64,000 nucleotides of DNA from Sepiola atlantica (GCA_963556195.1 OY744529.1:58699080-58763079), one strand, 5' to 3'. Numbered from the stretch's first letter, positions 25,521 to 37,124 are shown. Notes: a model not told the origin generated them from the sequence alone. Translations and numbers: made by a program.

Positions 25521-25539
25521 TTTTTTAGAATACTTTCAG

Positions 25540-25577
25540 ATCATCATCATCATCATATTATTATTATTATTATTATT

Positions 25578-25624
<47 letters not shown>

Positions 25625-25650
25625 GAAGAAGAAGAAGAAGAAGAAGAAGG
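25540..25650. repeat. ATC/TTA/GAT/GAA trinucleotide mosaic
   Basis: Runs of ATC, ATT, GAT (about 16 units, 25577-25624) and GAA (25622-25648) abut the 5'-truncated R4/Dong-like copy. Confidence 0.9.
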
Positions 25651-26505
25651 ATTTCGAATATGCAAGAAAACGGTACAAACATAAACCAGAAACTGTACTA
25701 GAAAACGAAAAACACAAAATCATATGGGATATGAATGTACAAACAGACAAACCCATAACAGCAAGGAGACCGGATATGATAATAATCAACAAGAAAGAAA
25801 AATCCTGCAAAATCGTGGACTTTGCCGTTCCAGCAGACCACAGAGTGAAGATCAAAGAGACGGAAAAGAGAAGCAAATATACTGAACTTGCCAGAGAATT
25901 GAAAGGAATATGGAACATGAAAAAAGTCAGTATAACACCAATAATCATAGGAGCACTAGGAACAGTCCCCAAAAACATGGAGAAAAGACTAGGAGAAATA
26001 GGAATCAAAGGGATAACTGAGACCATACAAAGGACAGTAATGATCAAAACAGCTACAATCCTGAGAAATGTCCTCGAATGCGGAAACCAACCCACATAAG
26101 CAACGAATGGAGAACAAACACATGGAAGCACAAAACAACAGAACCGGGGAAAATACAACCGCACGAGAGAGGCGCAAGCATAGGCTGACGCCACGAAAAT
26201 TATGGACAGAGGGTCGAGGAGGGAAAGCGCAAAACCAGACCTCCACTGGAAGAGCGCGGACAGCTCTGGGACCTTGGGAAGGCTTGTTGCCACTCGGGCC
26301 CCAGAGGGGACCAATGGCCCTTATCAGCGGGAAATCGTTGGTAGGTGGCTGTTGCGATTACCGCAAGGTCATCAGCGGTGATGAACGAAAAGAGGTGGAG
26401 CATACTGGAGGCCTGAGGAGACTTGTTGTCACTCAGACTCCAGGGAATACCACAGGTTGTCGGCAGTGGGTGACCACTGACGATGACTAGTGTGATAACT
26501 CCTAG
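25650..26505 (+). mobile_element. R4/Dong-like LINE, 5'-truncated copy: endonuclease domain and 3' UTR
   Basis: Open frame to 26099 includes DFEYARKRYKHKPETVLENE, then RRPDMIIINKKEKSCKIVDF, the PD..D/E..K-type restriction-like endonuclease of R2/R4-superfamily LINEs. It then has KRSKYTELARELKGIWNMKK and GALGTV. The 3' UTR runs to about 26505 and ends at GTGAGTAAATAATAATAAT, so the element terminates in (TAA)n. RT is lost. This copy lies tail-to-tail with the minus-strand copy starting at 26557. Confidence 0.82.
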
Positions 26506-26513
26506 TGAGTAAA

Positions 26514-26555
<42 letters not shown>

Positions 26556-26556
26556 G
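26505..26556. repeat. (TAA)n-(TTA)n palindromic microsatellite between two LINE tails
   Basis: About ten TAA units, then about seven TTA units. Each side abuts the 3' end of an R4/Dong-like copy. Confidence 0.95.
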
Positions 26557-29280
26557 TACTCACTAAGAGTTCTCACACAGGTCATCAGTGATTGCTCACC
26601 GAAAATCGGTGGTATTCCCTGGAGTCTGAGTGGCAACAAGTCTCCCCAGATTTCCAGTATTCTTCACCTCTTTTCGATAGCCACCGCAAATAACCTTGCA
26701 GTATCGCAACAGCCGTTTACCATTGATTTCTCGCTGGTAAATACCATTGGTCTTCTCTGTGATTTGGGTGGCAATAAGCCTCTCCAAGTCCCAGCACTCT
26801 CTGCACTTCCAGTGGAGGTCTGGTTTGTGCTGTACCCCCTCGGTCTTCTCATCCTCCTTGAACCTATGCAAATATTTTGTGTTGTGTCAGCCTAGGCTGG
26901 TACCATTTTTTTGGTTCATTTTTGTGTCGTGTCAGCTGAGGCCGGTGTAATTTATTGGGGGGGGGGGGAGCTCATAAAGTGATGTTTCTTACATTTTCTG
27001 TTCCTTAGTTTGTTATGTAGTGTTCTTTCTGTGGTTTTGTTTTCTTTCTGTTGTAGATTCCATGTGACCCTTCGTAGCTTATGCAGGTTGGTTTCCGCAT
27101 TCAAGGATTTTTCTTAAGATTGCAGCTGTCTTGATCATTGCCGTCCTTCATATAGTTTTAATGATCCCTTTGATTCCAATTTCTCCCAGTCTTATTTCCA
27201 GGTTTTTAAGGATTGTTCCTAGTGCTCCTACGATTATTGGTATTATACTGACTTTCTTCATGCTCCATATTCCTTTCAGTTCTCTGGTTAGTTCTGTGTA
27301 TTTGCTTCGTTTTTCCGTGTCTTTGATCTTAACTTTATGGTCTGCTGGAACGGCGAAGTCTACGGTTTTACAATAATTTTCCTTCTTGTCGATTATAATA
27401 ACATCAGGTCTCCTTGCTTGTATGAGTTTATCTGTTTGTATATCCATATCCAGAAGATTTTGTGTTTTTCGTTTTCCAGTACTGTTTCTGGTTTATGTTT
27501 GTACCATTTGTCTGCGTATTCGAAATTCAATTGTTTGCACAGTTCCCAGTATATTGCTTTCCCCACACAGTCATGTCTGTTTTCGTATTCGTTTTGGGCA
27601 AGTTTTCTACATTTGCTTATTATATGATTTACTGTTTCGTCTCTTTGTCCACACAGTCTGCATTTACTGTTTTCCTGGGTTTTATCTATTTTAGCTTTAA
27701 TGTAGTTTGTCCTAATTGCATTGTTCTATGCAGCCATCAGTAAAGATTCCGTTTCTCTGTTCAATTTTCTTTTTCTTAGCCATGCCCAGCTATTTTCGTT
27801 GGTTTCTTTTCTTGTCAGTCTTCTGAAGCGTCCATGTAGTTGTTTGTCTTCCCACCTTTCTTTAATTGTCGTTTTGTTTCTGGTTTCGGTGCTTCCCGAG
27901 TTGCTCGTTGGAATGGTGTCTCTTGCTGCAGTGATAAAGATTTTCTGTGTTTTGAGTTATGTATTTCTCCAGCTCTTTTTTTGAGTATTCCACACAGTCT
28001 TCTATACTTAACAGTCCTCTTCCCCCTTCGTTTCTTTTCATGTAGAGTCTGTCTGTATCGTCTTTTAGGTGTAGTGCGTTGTGCATGGTCATTAGTTTTC
28101 TAGTCAAAGTGCCTAAGTTCTTCTTTAGTCCAGCTTATGAATGGTTCAGGGTATCTTATTAGTGATACTGCCCAGGTATTTATTCCTTTGATTAGGTTTC
28201 TGTTATATAATTTCGTTTCTAGGAGTTTTCTTGTTCTTCGTAAATATTCTTTTCCAATCTTCTCTTTAATTTCTGTAGACTTGATGGTGGCTGTTTCCAG
28301 AACTCCAAGATATTTGTAGCTATCCTGTTCGCCTAGCACCCTCATTTCTTCTTGGTTGGGGAATTCCATGCCCTCAGTCGTCTCCAGCTTTCCTCTTTTT
28401 ATTTCTAGTAGTGTACACTTTTCTATTTCGAATTCCATTTGAATGTCTTGACTGAAGATTCTGGTCGTATTTATCAGCTTTTCCAGTTCCTTTTTGCTTT
28501 TTGCAAATAGCTTCAAGTCGTCCATGTACATGAGATGGTTTATTCTTTGTTCTCTGACTGTGAACTTGTATCTGGCATCACATTTCCTGAGTATGTAGTT
28601 AAGTGGCATCATGGCTATGATAAACAGTAGTGGTGATAGGGAGTCTCCTTGGAAAATACCTCTCTGCATTTTGATCTCTGTCAAGTGTTGTCCTCCAGCT
28701 GCCAGTTCTAATCTCCATGTTCCCATTGCTTTCTTGATGAGATTAATAATCCTGTCAAGTATCTTGTACATTTTTAAGCATTCAATTATCCATGCTTGAG
28801 GGATTCTGTCGTACGCTTTCTTGTAGTCAATCCATGCCATAGATATGTTCTTTTTCTGGCTTTTAACTTCTTTCAGGATCTTTTGATCTATGTATAACAG
28901 ATCATGCGCCCCTCTTTTCCCTTTCTGGCATCCTTTTTGTTCCTCAATAAGTAGCCCACGGCTGTTCAGGGAATGGTAAATTTGCTCTCTCAGTTGTGCC
29001 GTTAGGATTTTCCACATTGTTGGTAAACAGGTGATTGGTCTGTGATTGCTTGGGTTCGTTTCCTTCTTGGCAATTTTTTTGTATGAGCATTGTCCTTCTT
29101 TTGGCCCTCCACTCTGGTACATCTGTTTTATGGATACATCCTCTCAGTTTCTGTGCTAGTCTTTCATGTAAGGTCGTGATTTTTTTGAACCAGTACACAT
29201 GTATTCCATCGTGACCTGGTGCTTCCAGTTTGCCATTTTCTTTAGTGTTGTCTTAATAGTTTCTTCATTAATTTCATTTT
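26557..29280 (-). mobile_element. R4/Dong-like LINE, longest copy (RT, CCHC, restriction-like endonuclease)
   Basis: In sense (minus) order: RT (29122-28100), linker (to about 27862), CCHC finger near 27600-27660 (CRLCGQRDETVNHIISKC), endonuclease 27447-27148 (RRPDVIIIDKKENYCKTVDF), 3' UTR, then TAA repeat. This domain order defines R2/R4-type LINEs. Dong of the silkworm, in the R4 clade, is known to target TAA repeats. The copy is 5' truncated near 29280 beside an (ATC)n tract. The identical 5' breakpoint recurs in the copy at 39714-41690. Confidence 0.85.
28100..29122 (-). pseudogene. R4/Dong-like reverse transcriptase (340-residue open part)
   Basis: This enzyme reverse-transcribes LINE RNA at the nicked target. 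Visible blocks are NPSNHRPITCLPTMWKILT, EEQKGCQKGKRGAHDLL (typical of the R4/NeSL group), AWIDYKKAYDRIPQAW (motif A), GIFQGDSLSPLLFIIAM (motif B) and LMYMDDLKLFAKS (motif C; YMDD). The frame ends at 28100 because about 8 bp present in the copy at 38740-39620 are missing here. The next part (TRKLMTMHNALHLKDD, 27862-28107) continues in another frame. The N-terminal region before residue 1 is open to about 29200 in a shifted frame (DGIHVYWFKK). Not functional as it stands. Confidence 0.85.
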
Positions 29281-29283
29281 TTC

Positions 29284-29338
<55 letters not shown>

Positions 29339-29355
29339 GTAGTAGTAGTAGTAGT
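29284..29355. repeat. (ATC)n then (AGT)n
   Basis: About 17 ATC units (29284-29337) and six AGT/GTA units at the 5' truncation of the LINE. Confidence 0.95.
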
Positions 29356-29619
29356 ATAATACACTAAGGCAATTTCACATTCGTATGCACCCTCTACCTT
29401 TTTTTTAAAAGATGTGATTGCCCGATATCCAAAGATGCAATGCAAAACAGTAATTTTAATTTTTTTTATCCTATGTCGCATGTATAGAACATAATTGTTT
29501 GTCATCATTTTATTATTTTAGAAATAAACAACAGATGACAGATACACTAGATGAAATTTCCGAGGGTCTAGTTATTATTATTATTGGGAAAAGTGAATAT
29601 GCATAATTTTTATTTTTTT
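29356..29619. other. Unrecognised AT-rich flank
   Basis: Nothing recognised between the trinucleotide tract and the minisatellite. Confidence 0.4.
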
Positions 29620-32600
29620 AACTCCTTCATTATTATTATTTCTGTTTTTTAAAACCTTTTTATTACTTGTATTTTTCGGTCGCTTTGATCTTTCTGCTTC
29701 TTTTTTTAACCCTTCATTATTATTGTTTCTGTTTTTTAAAACCTTTTTATTACTTGTATTTTTCGGTCGCTTTGATCTTTCTGCCTCATTTTTTTTACCC
29801 TTCATTATTATTATTTCTGTTTTTTGAAACCTTTTTATTACTTTTATTTTCCGGTCGCTTTGATCTTTCTGCTTCGTTTTTTTAACCCTTCATTATTATT
29901 ATTTCTGTTTTTTAAAACCTTTTTATTACTTGTATTTTTCGGTCGCTTTGATCTTTCTGCTTCTTTTTTTAACCCCTTCATTATTATTGTTTCTGTTTTT
30001 TAAAACCTTTTTATTACTTTATTTTTCGGTCGTTTTGATCTTTCTGCTTCTTTTTTTTAACCCCTTCATTATTATTGTTTCTGTTTTTTTAAATCTTTTT
30101 ATTACTTTATTTTTCGGTCGCTTTGATCTTTCTGCTTCTTTTTTTAACCCCTTCATTATTATTATTTCTGTTTTTTAAAACCTTTTTATTACTTGTATTT
30201 TTCGGTCGCTTTGATCTTTCTGCTTCTTTTTTTAACCCCTTCATTATTATTGTTTCTGTTTTTTAAAACCTTTTTATTACTTGTATTTTTCGGTCGCTTT
30301 GATCTTTCTGCTTCTTTTTTTAACCCTTCATTATTATTATTTCTGTTTTTTGAAACCTTTTTATTACTTTTATTTTCCGGTCGCTTTGATCTTTCTGCTT
30401 CTTTTTTTAACCCCTTCATTATTATTATTTCTGTTTTTTAAAACCTTTTTATTACTTGTATTTTTCGGTCGCTTTGATCTTTCTGCTTCTTTTTTTAACC
30501 CTTCATTATTATTATTTCTGTTTTTTGAAACCTTTTTATTACTTTTATTTTCCGGTCGCTTTGATCTTTCTGCTTCTTTTTTTAACCCCTTCATTATTAT
30601 TGTTTCTGTTTTTTAAAACCTTTTTATTACTTGTATTTTTCGGTCGCTTTGATCTTTCTGCTTCCTTTTTTAACCCCTTCATTATTATTGTTTCTGTTTT
30701 TTAAAACCTTTTTATTACTTGTATTTTTCGGTCGCTTTGATCTTTCTGCTTCTTTTTTTAACCCCTTCATTATTATTGTTTCTGTTTTTTAAAACCTTTT
30801 TATTACTTTATTTTTCGGTCGTTTTGATCTTTCTGCTTCTTTTTTTTAACCCCTTCATTATTATTGTTTCTGTTTTTTTAAATCTTTTTATTACTTTATT
30901 TTTCGGTCGCTTTGATCTTTCTGCTTCTTTTTTTAACCCCTTCATTATTATTATTTCTGTTTTTTAAAACCTTTTTATTACTTGTATTTTTCGGTCGCTT
31001 TGATCTTTCTGCTTCTTTTTTTAACCCCTTCATTATTATTGTTTCTGTTTTTTAAAACCTTTTTATTACTTGTATTTTTCGGTCGCTTTGATCTTTCTGC
31101 TTCTTTTTTTAACCCCTTCATTATTATTGTTTCTGTTTTTTAAAACCTTTTTATTACTTGTATTTTTCGGTCGCTTTGATCTTTCTGCTTCCTTTTTTAA
31201 CCCCTTCATTATTATTGTTTCTGTTTTTTAAAACCTTTTTATTACTTGTATTTTTCGGTCGCTTTGATCTTTCTGCTTCTTTTTTTAACCCCTTCATTAT
31301 TATTGTTTCTGTTTTTTAAAACCTTTTTATTACTTGTATTTTTCGGTCGCTTTGATCTTTCTGCTTCTTTTTTTTAACCCCTTCATTATTATTATTTCTG
31401 TTTTTTAAAACCTTTTTATTACTTTTATTTTTCGGTCGTTTTGATCTTTCTGCTTCTTTTTTTAACCCCTTCATTATTATTATTTCTGTTTTTTAAAACC
31501 TTTTTATTACTTTTATTTTTCGGTCGCTTTGATCTTTCTGCTTCTTTTTTTAACCCCTTCATTATTATTGTTTCTGTTTTTAAAAACCTTTTTATTACTT
31601 GTATTTTTCGGTCGCTTTGATCTTTCTGCTTCTTTTTTTTTAACCCCTTCATTATTATTATTTCTGTTTTTTGAAACCTTTTTATTACTTTATTTTTCGG
31701 TCGTTTTGATCTTTCTGCTTCTTTTTTTTAACCCCTTCATTATTATTATTTCTGTTTTTTAAAACCTTTTTATTACTTTTATTTTTCGGTCGTTTTGATC
31801 TTTCTGCTTCTTTTTTTTAACCCCTTCATTATTATTATTTCTGTTTTTTAAAACCTTTTTATTACTTTATTTTTCGGTCGTTTTGATCTTTCTGCTTCTT
31901 TTTTTAACCCTTCATTATTATTATTTCTGTTTTTTGAAACCTTTTTATTACTTTTATTTTCCGGTCGCTTTGATCTTTCTGCTTCTTTTTTTAACCCCTT
32001 CATTATTATTATTTCTTTTTTTTAAAACCTTTTTATTACTTTATTTTTCGGTCGCTTTGATCTTTCTGCTTCTTTTTTTAACCCCTTCATTATTATTGTT
32101 TCTGTTTTTTAAAACCTTTTTATTACTTTTATTTTCCGGTCGCTTTGATCTTTCTGCTTCTTTTTTTAACCCCTTCATTATTATTATTTCTGTTTTTTAA
32201 AACCTTTTTATTACTTTATTTTTCGGTCGCTTTGATCTTTCTGCTTCTTTTTTTAACCCTTCATTATTATTATTTCTGTTTTTTAAAACCTTTTTATTAC
32301 TTTTATTTTTCGGTCGCTTTGATCTTTCTGCCTCATTTTTTTTAACCCCTTCATTATTATTGTTTCTGTTTTTTAAAACCTTTTTATTACTTTTATTTTT
32401 CGGTCGCTTTGATCTTTCTGCCTCATTTTTTTTAACCCCTTCATTATTATTGTTTCTGTTTTTTAAAACCTTTTTATTACTTTTATTTTTCGGTCGCTTT
32501 GATCTTTCTGCCTCATTTTTTTTAACCCCTTCATTATTATTGTTTCTGTTTTTTAAAACCTTTTTATTACTTTTATTTTTCGGTCGCTTTGATCTTTCTG

Positions 32601-32810
32601 CCTCATTTTTTTTAACCCCTTCATTATTATTGTTTCTGTTTTTTAAAACCTTTTTATTACTTTTATTTTTCGGTCGCTTTGATCTTTCTGCCTCATTTTT
32701 TTTAACCCCTTCATTATTATTGTTTCTGTTTTTTAAAACCTTTTTATTACTTTTATTTTTCGGTCGCTTTGATCTTTCTGCCTCATTTTTTTTACCCTTC
32801 ATTATTATTT
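29620..32810. repeat. 87-90-bp minisatellite, about 36 copies
   Basis: The unit runs from TTCATTATTATT through TTTTTATTACTT, TTCGGTCGCTTTGATC and TTCTGCTTC to a T-run and AACCCC. Spacing of GGTCGC is 87-90 bp. The last six units (about 32290-32800) are exactly 90 bp and nearly identical, so they keep one frame open on each strand (a Lys/Asn/Arg-rich 30-residue repeat on minus). The frame arises from the repeat, not from a gene with visible start context. Confidence 0.95.
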
Positions 32811-33692
32811 TTTCTGTGATTGTTCTAACTCAATCTTTTTAATAGTTCCAATAGAATGTTTCAGATGCAACAATTCTGCGGCCATACTCAGCTGAAACGC
32901 AAAAGAAATAAGAGAAAAAAAAAAGAATTTACACGTTTGTATTTTATCTTCACAAAAGAAACAAGATACGGTTGATCTTTTGAAAATTCACAGTCCGAAT
33001 GCTGAACAAATAATGCTGCATTAAAATGACATAAATCACATGAAAAATAACTTGTCAGAATAATATTTTATATTGAAAATAAAAACACTTTTTTTTAGAT
33101 TTAGTTTTCTTTGTTTGGACCTTCGAAAAAGTCCAAGCGATTGGATAATAGTTTTATGTCACCTATTTTTGTTTTCTTGTGCCCATGTCCATTATCTTGA
33201 TAAGTTAAAACTGCTGTTTCTATTTACCCTTTAGTTTCAACTTTCTGTCTGACTTTTAGGGGATGATTGGTTTCACCTATGCAGTGGTGTGCAGAGGAAG
33301 CCGGACATTCAAATTGGGGGGAGGGTTGAATCCAATCATATTCAAACCATCTTCCTTTCTAATAATATTTCTCAATACTAGGACTTATATTTGAGTCTTT
33401 GGGGCATACAATCAAGGAATTGACCCAAGGCATCACTAGGGCATTACCAGACCTCTTCACGGCACTGCACATATGCAACAACTTCCACACACACGTTGCA
33501 TATATAGTATCCTCTGTACCCACAAAAGTTGTTATATAATTGTTATATACTTGTATTGAAAAATATTAATAAGATTAATAGTTCAAACAATTATAGAAAT
33601 AATTTTAATATAAAACATTCTTTGGAACATATCAAAGTCTTCTATAATATTATTGCTGTTTTTAATTATTATTTCTGAGAAAACTAAAGTTA
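32811..33692. other. No recognisable feature
   Basis: AT-rich; no supported gene between the minisatellite and the LTR element. Confidence 0.5.
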
Positions 33693-33697
33693 GGTAG
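33693..33697. repeat. Target-site duplication GGTAG (partner 37904-37908)
   Basis: Identical five bases flank both LTR outer ends. Confidence 0.95.
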
Positions 33698-33868
33698 TGT
33701 AATAAAAACTGGACGCCGAATATAACTTAAGGATAAGCTTTATTTAACCATTTGTTGCTTACTGAGACAAATAGTGTTTTTAACATTCACTCTTAATATA
33801 CACGAATGTAGAACATTCCATTATTACTTAAAGGGGTGAGACGGGCATCAATTATCTTTGTTACTACA
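33698..33868 (-). repeat. 3' LTR (sense minus)
   Basis: Minus-strand ends TGTAGTAAC...TTATTACA. Contains an AATAAA signal within GGTTAAATAAAGC (minus) and a TATATTAA box. Confidence 0.95.
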
Positions 33869-33887
33869 TTCTCCCCCATCTACCTTC

Positions 33888-36800
33888 TTATTTGTAGGAA
33901 ACAAAATCATCCCATCGACCTGGCCTCCTGCGGGTTCTTTGAGGGCGTCTTGGTTGTTCGTGCCCGACATCCATTTCTAATCTAGGCTCCTCGGGACCTG
34001 ACGACGTTTCGGGACTGTCTTGTGTGGCTGGTTTAGGGCTAAAATATCTTGCTCCAAATCGCTCTCGTTTTCTACGGCGCTTCGGTCGCTTGGTGTCTGA
34101 AGATTGAGTATCTGTCTCAGATATTGGGTGAAACCGCTTTCGTGGTACCCATCTGTCGTCCGAACTAGAGTCAGAGACGACTCTGTTATTATATTCAGAT
34201 TCGTTTTGTTGGGACTCTGAACTTGACGTATCTGGCACACGATCACCTAAGTGGGTCGGACTTGTTCCACGAACTGGAGCTGTATATCCATCTGAAGCAG
34301 TTCTACGTTCATATACATTTCCTGCTGGGGCTAGATCCCTTAAGGAGACAGTAGATTGCCTTCCTTCCGAATTTCTGACCAGTGCATACTGAGGGTTCGC
34401 TTCGATTAATTCTACCTCGCTTACCAATGGGTCATGTTTACTGTAACGAACATGGCGTTTTAATAAAACTGTGCCAGGTTGTGCAAGCCACGAGGGAAGT
34501 GATGTACCTGCTGAGCTTCGTCGTGGGAACGAGAAGAATCTCTCATGTGGAGTAGCGTTTGTCGCTGTACATAATAGAGTCCTAACAGCGTATAAGGCCA
34601 TGGGGATGAGACTTTCCCAATCGGAGATCGGACTATTGCGATTTGCGGCCGCCAACTGTACTGTCTTCCATATTATGCCATTGTATCTTTCGCACTGTCC
34701 GTTTCCTTGAGGATTGTGAGGAGTTGTTCTACTTACAGCTACTCTTCGTTCATGCAGAAACTGCTTGAGTTCGTCCGACATAAAAGCAGACCCACGATCT
34801 GAATGTATATATGCAGGCACTCCAAAAACGGCAAAAATGGAGCAGAGGCCTTGAATTACTGTTGCAGCCGTTACGTCTGGGGAGGGGATGACGAACGGAA
34901 ATCTTAAGTACTCGTCTATTATTGTAAGCATGTATTTATTTTTAGTTTTAGAGGGTAAAGGGCCCTTAAAATCCAGGTTAAGTCTTTCAAAAGGCTGTGT
35001 GGCCTTAATGAGTGTTGCTGGAGGAGGTTTGTAGAACCTGGGCTTATTTTCTGCGCATATCCGACAACAGTGCGTAATTCTTTTTACGTCTTCAACAGAA
35101 TATGGCAAGTTTCTGCTCCTGACTACGTGAATCATTCTTGTGATACCTGGGTGACACAATTCCCTGTGTATATACTGAAGATCATCTGAGCCAGTTACCA
35201 GGCCACCTACCCTTGAAAGCGCGTCGACCGCGGCATTCTCCTTACCAGGGCGGTAAGTGACATCAAAGGAGTAGCAAGAAAGCTCCATTCTCCATCTCGC
35301 TATTTTCTCGTTTTTTATTTTGCTCGTTGTTTTTGGGTTAAACATAAACGAGACCGACTTTTGGTCAGTGATTAATTCAAAATGTCGGCCGATTAAGTAA
35401 TGCCTCCATTTTCGTAATGCCTCAACTATGGCGTACGCTTCTTTTTCTATTGCCGAGTGTCGTCGCTCAGATCGCGAAAGTGTTCTTGAAAAAAAAGCTA
35501 CAGGACGACCGGATTGTCTCAGTGAGGCAGCTATCGCACAGTCGGAGGCATCCGTCTCGACTAATAGAGGGATAAAAGGATCCACAACAGAAATGGCAGA
35601 CTGAGCAATATTCCTTTTCATGTTTTGAAATGCTCTGATGGCGGAACAGGACAACGGAAAAGTAGATACTTGCGTCAATGGGTGTATTTTTTCTGAAAAA
35701 GACGCAACCCATTGGGAGTAGTGAGCAAACATACCGAGGGCTCGTCGTAAAGAGGGCATGTTTCCAGGGATTGGTAATTCCATTAGAGGTTTCAGTCGCT
35801 CGGGATCCGGCCTCATGGTGCCATTTTTGACAATGTATCCCAATAATTTGATGCTTTTCAAGTTGTAGGAACATTTTTCACTGTTCAAAGTCAGATTATA
35901 TTTCTTGACGGCAGCCATGAATCGTTTAAGGTTGTGGTCATGTTCAGCTTGGTTATGTCCGCATACAGTGACATTGTCTATATATGCAACAGTACCCTTC
36001 AATTTTTCATTGGAGATTATTTCATCTATTACCCTCTGAAAGCTAGCCACACCATTTGTTATCCCAAAAGGAATTCGGCAGGACTGATATAGGCGACCGC
36101 AGGCCTCGAATGCCGTGTAGGGCTTATCCTCTGGCTTGATAGGTACCTGATGGTAGGCACTTCTGAGATCCAAAGTACTGAAAATGTGATATTTTGCAAT
36201 ATTAGAAATCATTTCGTTAATACGAGGCAGTGGATAGGCATCGAGTAATGTGTATCTGTTGATGGTCTGGGAATAGTCAATGACCATCCTTTTCTTGTGA
36301 TTTTCAGTGGCTGTTACGAGTACCTGGGCTCGCCATGGAGATTCACTTGGCTCTATAATTCCTTCCTTAAGTAGTTTTGTTACTTCTGCTGCTATGAACT
36401 GTTTGTCCGTTTCTGAATAGCGTCTTGATTTTATTGCTACTGGTTTGCAGTCAGGAGTTAGGTTTGTAAAAAGTGACGGGTGACGCACTTTGACAGCTGC
36501 TAGTCCACATACGTTTAGGACCGGCTTGGGGCCACCAAAAGGAATTTCAACGCATGAATGTTGTTTTAGAAAATTGTGACCCAAAATCACTTCGCAGCAG
36601 AGGTTTTTCATTACTGATAATTTGATCCCTTGATAGGAGTTTCCTTTTAGTTTCAGGTTAACCATGCAATATCCAATTACATGGGACGATAAAGATGAAT
36701 TTGCCATTGATATTTGGTTGGAACAAGGAAATATTTCCCATTTATTCGCTTTTACAATACTAGCATTAATAAAACTTTCGGAACTGCCTGTATCAATAAG

Positions 36801-37124
36801 CGCATGAATAGTCAATCCATTGATTTTTACCCTCACGATTGTTTTTGAGAGGCAGCCGGGGAATGCAGCTGATATTGTAATTGGTGCTACAGTAGCAAGA
36901 GTAGCCGAACGTTTTTTTTGAGAAGCTGACCGGCAAACTTTCGAAAAATGTCCCTGCTTATCACACTTGTGGCATCTAACATCTCGAGCCGGGCAGGACG
37001 AACGAGCATGTATACGAAGGCCACAAAAGTAGCATGTAGATCCAGCTGAGGCGACAGTGATAAGTTGTTCGTGATCGTTATAGGGGGGGGGCAGCATCTT
37101 GAACAATGGAAGAATTTTGAACAT
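33888..37124 (-). CDS. Pol polyprotein, 1078 residues: zinc knuckles, protease, RT, RNase H, integrase
   Basis: Zinc knuckles CYFCGLRIHARSSC and CHKCDKQGHFSKVC open the frame, then protease HALIDTGSSESFI. The RT starts near ESPWRAQVLV. It has FSTLDLRSAYHQVP (first catalytic Asp) and, at residues 381-384, YIDN (codons TAT ATA GAC AAT) in place of the usual YxDD. RNase H has LLVETDASDCAIAASL, EKEAYAIVEAL and LITDQKSVSFMF. The integrase has an HX4H...CX2C finger (HRELCHPG...CCRIC) and core D (LNLDFKG), D (IHSDRGSAF), E (GNGQCERYNG). The C-terminus is basic and Ser-rich. The frame is uninterrupted for 3.2 kb. The listed Met is simply the first in frame: Pol is probably made as a fusion with Gag, whose frame differs by one base at a C9 run (37082-37090). 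Confidence 0.93.
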   Translation of the reverse strand: MFKILPLFKMLPPPYNDHEQLITVASAGSTCYFCGLRIHARSSCPARDVRCHKCDKQGHFSKVCRSASQKKRSATLATVAPITISAAFPGCLSKTIVRVKINGLTIHALIDTGSSESFINASIVKANKWEIFPCSNQISMANSSLSSHVIGYCMVNLKLKGNSYQGIKLSVMKNLCCEVILGHNFLKQHSCVEIPFGGPKPVLNVCGLAAVKVRHPSLFTNLTPDCKPVAIKSRRYSETDKQFIAAEVTKLLKEGIIEPSESPWRAQVLVTATENHKKRMVIDYSQTINRYTLLDAYPLPRINEMISNIAKYHIFSTLDLRSAYHQVPIKPEDKPYTAFEACGRLYQSCRIPFGITNGVASFQRVIDEIISNEKLKGTVAYIDNVTVCGHNQAEHDHNLKRFMAAVKKYNLTLNSEKCSYNLKSIKLLGYIVKNGTMRPDPERLKPLMELPIPGNMPSLRRALGMFAHYSQWVASFSEKIHPLTQVSTFPLSCSAIRAFQNMKRNIAQSAISVVDPFIPLLVETDASDCAIAASLRQSGRPVAFFSRTLSRSERRHSAIEKEAYAIVEALRKWRHYLIGRHFELITDQKSVSFMFNPKTTSKIKNEKIARWRMELSCYSFDVTYRPGKENAAVDALSRVGGLVTGSDDLQYIHRELCHPGITRMIHVVRSRNLPYSVEDVKRITHCCRICAENKPRFYKPPPATLIKATQPFERLNLDFKGPLPSKTKNKYMLTIIDEYLRFPFVIPSPDVTAATVIQGLCSIFAVFGVPAYIHSDRGSAFMSDELKQFLHERRVAVSRTTPHNPQGNGQCERYNGIIWKTVQLAAANRNSPISDWESLIPMALYAVRTLLCTATNATPHERFFSFPRRSSAGTSLPSWLAQPGTVLLKRHVRYSKHDPLVSEVELIEANPQYALVRNSEGRQSTVSLRDLAPAGNVYERRTASDGYTAPVRGTSPTHLGDRVPDTSSSESQQNESEYNNRVVSDSSSDDRWVPRKRFHPISETDTQSSDTKRPKRRRKRERFGARYFSPKPATQDSPETSSGPEEPRLEMDVGHEQPRRPQRTRRRPGRWDDFVSYK

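Noticed and set aside
25553..26314. 253-codon minus frame opposite the LINE endonuclease
   Set aside because: Antisense shadow of the R4/Dong-like copy and the trinucleotide tract.
29581..32842. Many 60-200-codon frames rich in Phe/Leu (plus) or Lys/Asn/Arg (minus)
   Set aside because: Products of the 87-90-bp minisatellite; frames break wherever the unit length changes.
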